The notes under the pieces: generated by a model
The model's database searches: none
Told to the model about the DNA's origin: nothing
Seen by the model: the letters and a program-made list of their open reading frames with translations, nothing else
Position numbers and translations under genes: made by a program
Part shown: in pieces, positions 58,980 through 64,000 of the stretch
How positions within the stretch are numbered: the stretch's first letter is position 1
How the letters are laid out: each line of letters begins with the position of its first letter
Source: Ganoderma boninense
Taxonomy: Eukaryota > Basidiomycota > Agaricomycetes > Polyporales > Polyporaceae
Direction: 5' to 3'
Length of the DNA stretch: 64,000 bases
Assembly (NCBI GenBank): GCA_002900995.3
Contig: CM035307.1
Location: forward strand, 2,294,001 to 2,358,000

Positions 58980-61900
58980 ATGCGGCTGTTCCCTTCCGTC
59001 CTCGCCATCGGAGTCTTCGCCCTCTCCGTCTTTGCCCAGGATGAGCACCACAAGCACGCCTATCAGGTCCGCACCCCACCATGTGCCCTCCAGCCGACCC
59101 TGAGCCGTACTAATCCCTCTACAGAGTGACGTCGCCCGCCTCCGCAAGATCGTCATTAACAGGTAAGCAGCCGCGTGGCAAACCTCCCTTCATTCACGGC
59201 GCTCATTCGTCTATTTCTTCAGCTTGTACTCGCATAGGTTTGTTCAGTCATTCGCGGACAGCGATCTGGGTGGCTGACGGATGCACAGGGATGTCTTCCT
59301 CCGTGAACTTATCTCCAATGCGAACGATGCTCTTGAGAAGCTCCGTCTGACCTCCCTCACTGAACCTGATGTCCTCGCCGGCGCCGAGCAAATGAATATC
59401 ACTATAAAGGCTGTCAAGGACGGGGAGAGCGCGGGTCGTCTCATCATTACTGGTATGTTTTCTTTTTCTTCGGACACGCATAACGTGCTTGGCGTTCACA
59501 CCCTCCGCTAGACACCGGTATTGGTATGACACCGGATGAGCTTAAGAACAACCTCGGTACTCTGGCCAAGTCCGGAACATCGGAGTTCTTGTCAAGAGCA
59601 GAGAGTGATGATTCTTCGGGCAACGGCAACTTGATTGGTGCCTTCGGTCTTGGTTTCTACTCCAGGTACGTCCCGTTTCCATGTAATATGTGCGCATACA
59701 GTGATTGGTCACCGTCAGTTTCTTGGTTGCCGATCGTGTCGAAGTCGCTTCTCTCGCAGCAAAGACCTCGAAGAACTTAGCCCCGGCCCAGTATGTATTC
59801 AGCTCTGGCGCAGACGAAAACTCGTTCGACATCTATGTAGACCCTCGGGGAAACACCCTCGGTCGTGGAACAGAGATCACGCTCTTCCTCAAGGGAGATG
59901 CTGTCAACTACCTGAACGAGCAGACCATCACGGACCTGGTGTAAGTGTATACCTTCTTCCCAATAGGATCCAAGGAAGTGACATCATTTTTGCAGTAACA
60001 AACACTCGTCTTTCTCTACGACCTTCCCAATCTACCTTGCGAGCAAGCGTACTGAGTTCGTCCTCGACGAAGAGGCAAAGGAGGAACCCGCGCCTGAAGA
60101 GAACAAGGAGTCTGAGGTCGAGGAGATGCCCAAGGATGACGTTGACGAAGATGAGGCTGTTGTTGAGGATGTCACCGAGAAAGAGGAGAAAGCCAAGAAG
60201 AGCCCCAAGACGAAGCAGATCCAAGTGGATGAGTGGCTCCGTTTGAACTCTCAAACTCCGATTTGGATGCGGTAAAGACTTTCATTCGTCTCAAACCCAT
60301 GCCCAGATATTGACATATAGGCCCATGCAGCGATCCCAAAACGGTGTCAGACGAGGAGTATGAGTCCTTCTACCAGGCAACCTTCAAGGACTACGAGAAG
60401 CCTCGCGCCTGGACCCACTTCCAGGGTGATTCTGGCTCGGGCGTTTCCTTCCGCGCGATCATCTTCGTCCCCTCGCGGCTCGATGACGAGTACTGGCAGA
60501 ACCCCCTCCAGAGCGTGACGAAGGACATCCGGCTCATGGTCAAACGCGTCTTCATCACATCCGACCTCGGCGAAGACGCCCTGCCCAAGTGGGCGAACTG
60601 GGTGAAAGTCGTCGTGGACGCTGAGGACCTCCCTCTCAACGTCTCGCGTGAGACGCTCCAGAACAACGCGTTCCTCAAGCAGCTCCGCGGCATCGTCCTG
60701 CGCCGCCTCCTTCAGCTCCTCGCCCGTCTCCAAGAGGAGGATGCCGAGAAGTGGACACACGTAGAGGAGACGTTCGGAAACGTGTTCAAACTCGGTGCGG
60801 TCGAGGACCGCAAGAACCGTGACAAGCTCGTGAACCTCGTCAGATTCGCGACGAACCAGCGGAACAGCACGAGCCTGGACCAATACCTTGAGAACAAGAA
60901 GAAGGGGCAGGACAAGATCTTCTACCTCGCGGACATGGGCAAGTCGGCGCACGAGCTTGCGGGGAGCGTATTCATTGAGAAGCTGCACGCGCGCGGGTAT
61001 GAGGTCCTGCTCTTAGGCGATCCGTTGGACGAAGTGTTCATCACTAATGTCCGTCGCTGGAAGTGAGTTCTCTGCCTGCATCCGATTCCGGTCGGGCAGG
61101 TCGATTGACGGCTTTTACAGGACCATCAGCTTCCAGGACGTTGCTAAGGCTGGTCTCAAATTCGGGGACGAGGGTGCGTCGCCTCCTGGTTTCGACTGCG
61201 TGTGGCTGAGTGACGTGACATCGTTTGCAGACACGGACCCCGAGGAAGAGAAGGCTGAGCAAGCAGCTCTTACTGAGAAGTTCGAGCCTCTCATTGACTG
61301 GCTCCGCAAGGAAGTTCGCGAGAAGGGTGCTGCGCGCGATGGTAAGTGCCTGACCTACTAGTTCTACCGCGTTCATCTGATCTAACTTCGTACGCAGTCG
61401 TCATCTCGAACCGTCTTGTTATCAGCTCATGTGCGATCGTCGCCGACGAGTCTGGTTACACTGCCAACCTCGAGAAGCTCATTAGTGTGTTCTCGTATTC
61501 TTGCGATCACTTTCGGAGCTTAGGCCTGACGTACTTGCTTTCTAGGTTCCTCGCATGCGCAGGTGAACCACAAACACATGTGGGACTTCGCCAAGAAGCA
61601 GAAGGTGCTCGAGATCAATCCCCGCTCGCCGCTCATTGAGGGCCTCCTCCGCCGCATTAAGCAACTTCCTGCCGAAGGCGAAGAGCCCGATGTCGAGGCT
61701 GAGGCTGAGCTGCGCGAGGTCGCGACCGTCCTCGTCGATGGCGCCCTCGTCCGGTCCGGATTCTCCGTTACCGACTCCAACGAGTAGGTGTACACGTTTC
61801 GCAATGGCATGACTCTGCGCTCAATAGTGTCTTTTCTTTACAGCTTCTTTACCCTTGTCGACCGCATCCTCCGTCGCTCGCTGGGCGTATCAGAGACCGC

Positions 61901-62093
61901 GCCGACTGACACGACTGTCAAGCCCGCGCCGCCAGTGGACCCGGAGCTCCCGCCCAACGCCAACGAGCCTGAGCCCGACCCGATTGAGAACTTGGGTCAC
62001 GGCAAGATCTCATGGGAGGTCGAGGAGGTTGACGAGCTCGGGAACCCAGTCAAGCAGATCCCCGTGGAAATGAAGAGGCATGATGAGCTCTGA
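58980..62093 (+). CDS. ER-lumen HSP90 chaperone GRP94 (endoplasmin)
   Basis: Thirteen exons (58980-59066, 59125-59162, 59223-59237, 59289-59452, 59512-59665, 59719-59940, 59996-60271, 60331-61062, 61121-61173, 61231-61341, 61398-61484, 61546-61783, 61844-62093) give 808 residues. An N-terminal signal peptide ([20 protein letters not shown]) and C-terminal HDEL place it in the ER lumen. The ATP site is intact: [19 protein letters not shown] and GAFGLGFYS. An acidic linker ([18 protein letters not shown]) precedes the middle domain with [14 protein letters not shown] and [18 protein letters not shown]. The C-terminal dimerisation part contains [13 protein letters not shown]. It folds secreted and membrane proteins. 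Exon 3 is just 15 nt (SLYSHR across its borders). Exon 1 ends at a weak GTCCGC donor. Confidence 0.95.
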
Positions 62094-62429
62094 GTGCGTT
62101 GTGGACAGAGAGCATGTGGGTTTCATGCATGATTCATATAGCGGGTGGTCATAACTGGAAACGCGCATACATCTGGCATGTTGTATGTGCGTGTGTATGG
62201 AAAAGTACATAGTAACTTATTATAAGATTGAACTCTGGAATTAAACCTACTTTATGAGACGACAGGGATTCAAATCCAGCTGTAAAACCGACGAAAGGTA
62301 TATGTTGTACATCCTCGTCCATGTGGGCGGCAGTAGGCCCAGTCAAGCGCCTGATCGAGAGGACACCTTGGCGCTTCCTTACTGGCGTACAACTGTGTTC
62401 GTACCGTAACTTTGAGCCTCGACCTCGGA
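62094..62429. other. Short intergenic region
   Basis: 336 bp between the GRP94 stop and the WW/FF gene start on the same strand; 3' UTR plus promoter. A GATTCAAATCC at 62266-62276 resembles a tRNA B box but no tRNA fold is present. Confidence 0.5.
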
Positions 62430-64000
62430 ATGGCTGCTGTACCTCCTCCCGGATTTGTGCCTCCGCCTCTTCCGCCAGGATGGACGGAACACCAGAGTAC
62501 GCGATCTTTTTGCTGTCGTTACTGACCCATGTCCACTCATGCTCTCCCGGTGTCACTAGCACCGACGGGCCAACCGTACTACCACAACGTGCAGACCAAA
62601 GAGTCAACGTACGTTCGACCCTTGCCCGCGTTCCCCATCATGCCTCAGGCCGCTGTGCCCGCAGCCGCCGCTCCCCCCACGAAGAAGGCTAAGAAGGAGA
62701 AGCCACTCGTGAAGACACCTGTCCCCGGGACGCCGTGGCTGCGCGTCATCACGACCGAGGGAAACACATTCTACACGCACACGGGCGAGAAGCGGAGCTT
62801 GTGGACCGTGCCAGAGGAGATCAAGGACGCGGTGGAGGCACTGGAGAAGGAGGAGGCGTTGAAGAAGGCAGAGGACGCGAAGAGGGCAGAGGAGGAGCGC
62901 GCAAGGGAGGTGGAGAGGATACAGAGCGAGGTGACGGAGATGGTGGGGAAGCGGAAGGCGGAGGAGCCGGTGCCTGTCGACGAATATGTGGTGACGAAGA
63001 AGGCGAAGGTTGCCGATGAGGAAGATGAGGAAGATGAGGACGAAGAGGACGAGGAAAGTGAAGAGGAGGACTGGCAAAGGGAAGCGGCTGCTCAGCTCGC
63101 GGCTGAGGCGGAAGAGGAAGAGCGCCGGAGGGAAGAGGAGAACAAGCAGCAAGAAGAGGAGGCCCGTAAGCTCAAGGAGGCGGAGAAGCAGAAGGGGTCG
63201 TCACAACTCAATATGCCTGAACGCGTAGATTTGTCTCTTGACGAGGCGAAGGCGTTGTTCAAGGTCGGTGAAACGTGTGTCGAAAGCAATGCCCTTGTTA
63301 GCTTACTCCTTCTGCAGACTCTTTTGCGGGAGAAGAACATTAATCCCCTACACCCCTGGGATACATCTCTGCCGCTCTTCGTGTCGGACCCTCGATATGT
63401 CCTCCTTCCTTCTGTCTCCGCGCGGCGTGAGGCGTTCGATGAATACTGCCGCGACCGGGCTCGAGAGCTCCGGCAGTCAAAAGTGAAGGTCGAGAAGGAG
63501 GCACTGAACCCGCAGCAGGAGTTCGAACGTTTACTAAAGGAGGAAGTCAAGAGCACGCGGACGAGCTGGACCGAGTGGCGTCGGCAATGGAAGAAGGACC
63601 GCCGCTTTTACGGGTGGGGGAGAGACGATAGGGAGCGCGAGAAGCGTTTCAGGGACCACCTGAAGGAACTTGGTGAACGTGAGGCTGCTCATCCCATGCC
63701 GTGCAGCGCGCAGGACTGAGGGTGTCACTTGCAGAGAAACGCGCCGCAGCACAGAAGGCTGAGGCGGACTTTTTCGCACTGCTTAGAGAAAGTGGGCTAG
63801 CGAAACCCGGTGCTGCGTGGAAGGAGGTCGGCACCGCTCCGCTCTCCGGTTTCGTCTGGTATTGACTGAGTGGCACTTTCTCAGATCAAGAAGAACCTCA
63901 TTGCGGACCCTCGGTACGACGCTGTAGGCTCGTCGTCTCTGCGTGAAGAGCTGTTCAATACCTACATCAAGGCGGGCGCATCAGAGGAACAAGTGAAGCC
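62430..64000 (+). CDS. WW/FF-domain protein of the TCERG1 (CA150)/Prp40 type, 3' end cut off
   Basis: Exons 62430-62496, 62560-63263, 63318-63672, 63735-63826 and 63885 onward run off the window (about 444 residues visible). The first WW domain starts LPPGWTEHQTPTGQPYYHN and ends STYVRP, so its second Trp is Tyr. The second is PWLRVITTEGNTFYTHTGEK…SLWTVP. A long Lys/Glu/Asp-rich coiled coil with an NLS-like TKKAKV follows. FF-domain segments come next: RVDLSLDEAKALFKTLLREK…HPWDTSLPLFVSDPRY, then EKRAAAQKAEADFFALLRES and the next repeat at the edge. Such proteins link the phosphorylated RNA polymerase II tail to the spliceosome. The FF pattern fits TCERG1 slightly better than Prp40. Confidence 0.85.

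Noticed and set aside
62266..62276. tRNA B-box-like GATTCAAATCC
   Set aside because: Flanking bases do not form a T-arm, and no A box, acceptor stem or anticodon arm is present.

Overview
The window looks like nuclear DNA of a wood-decaying basidiomycete, most likely a white-rot agaricomycete near the Polyporales. The reasons are a secreted class II manganese peroxidase, genes split by many short GT-AG introns (mostly 48-70 nt), compact gene spacing on both strands, and fungal housekeeping proteins throughout. Twenty-five loci were reconstructed by joining exons so that reading phase is kept from start to stop. I saw no tRNA, rRNA, CRISPR array, prophage or recognisable transposon.

Layout. 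1-5.1 kb: promoter and gene of a short Mn peroxidase, then the RNase P/MRP subunit Rpp1/Rpp30. 5.1-14.5 kb: a proline-rich protein with ubiquitin-interacting motifs and a very large Rim15-type hybrid kinase (PAS, zinc-binding, kinase, receiver). 15.3-20.9 kb: mitoribosomal bS18m, proteasome deubiquitinase Rpn11, and an uncharacterised charged protein. 20.9-26.1 kb: a tandem pair of NTF2-like/flavin monooxygenase genes, both with frameshifts and sharing a 6-nt micro-exon. 27-34.7 kb: Vps52 (GARP), Efr3 (PI4-kinase anchor) and a BRCT protein. 35-40.7 kb: a small secreted protein, Ost1, mitoribosomal uL22m, Yos1 and a GILT-type thiol reductase. 41.4-47.5 kb: a MIX23/CCDC58 homologue, a C2H2 zinc-finger protein, a 16-bp tandem repeat and a second, uncertain zinc-finger-like gene. 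47.5-50.8 kb: about 3.3 kb with no gene I can support. 50.8-64 kb: a Kelch/multi-TM membrane protein, a low-complexity acidic protein, the ER chaperone GRP94 (ending HDEL) and the 5' part of a WW/FF-domain protein cut by the window end.

Functionally this is ordinary core genome with a strong secretory and membrane-traffic content (GRP94, Ost1, Yos1, Vps52, Efr3, GILT). The accessory parts are the peroxidase, the monooxygenase pair, the small secreted protein and the Kelch membrane protein. I did not find a convincing new multi-gene system. The most unusual signals are the decaying monooxygenase pair with its conserved 6-nt exon, recurring one-base frameshifts that may be biological or assembly errors, a peroxidase with the Mn site but no catalytic tryptophan, and the Kelch/b561-like fusion.
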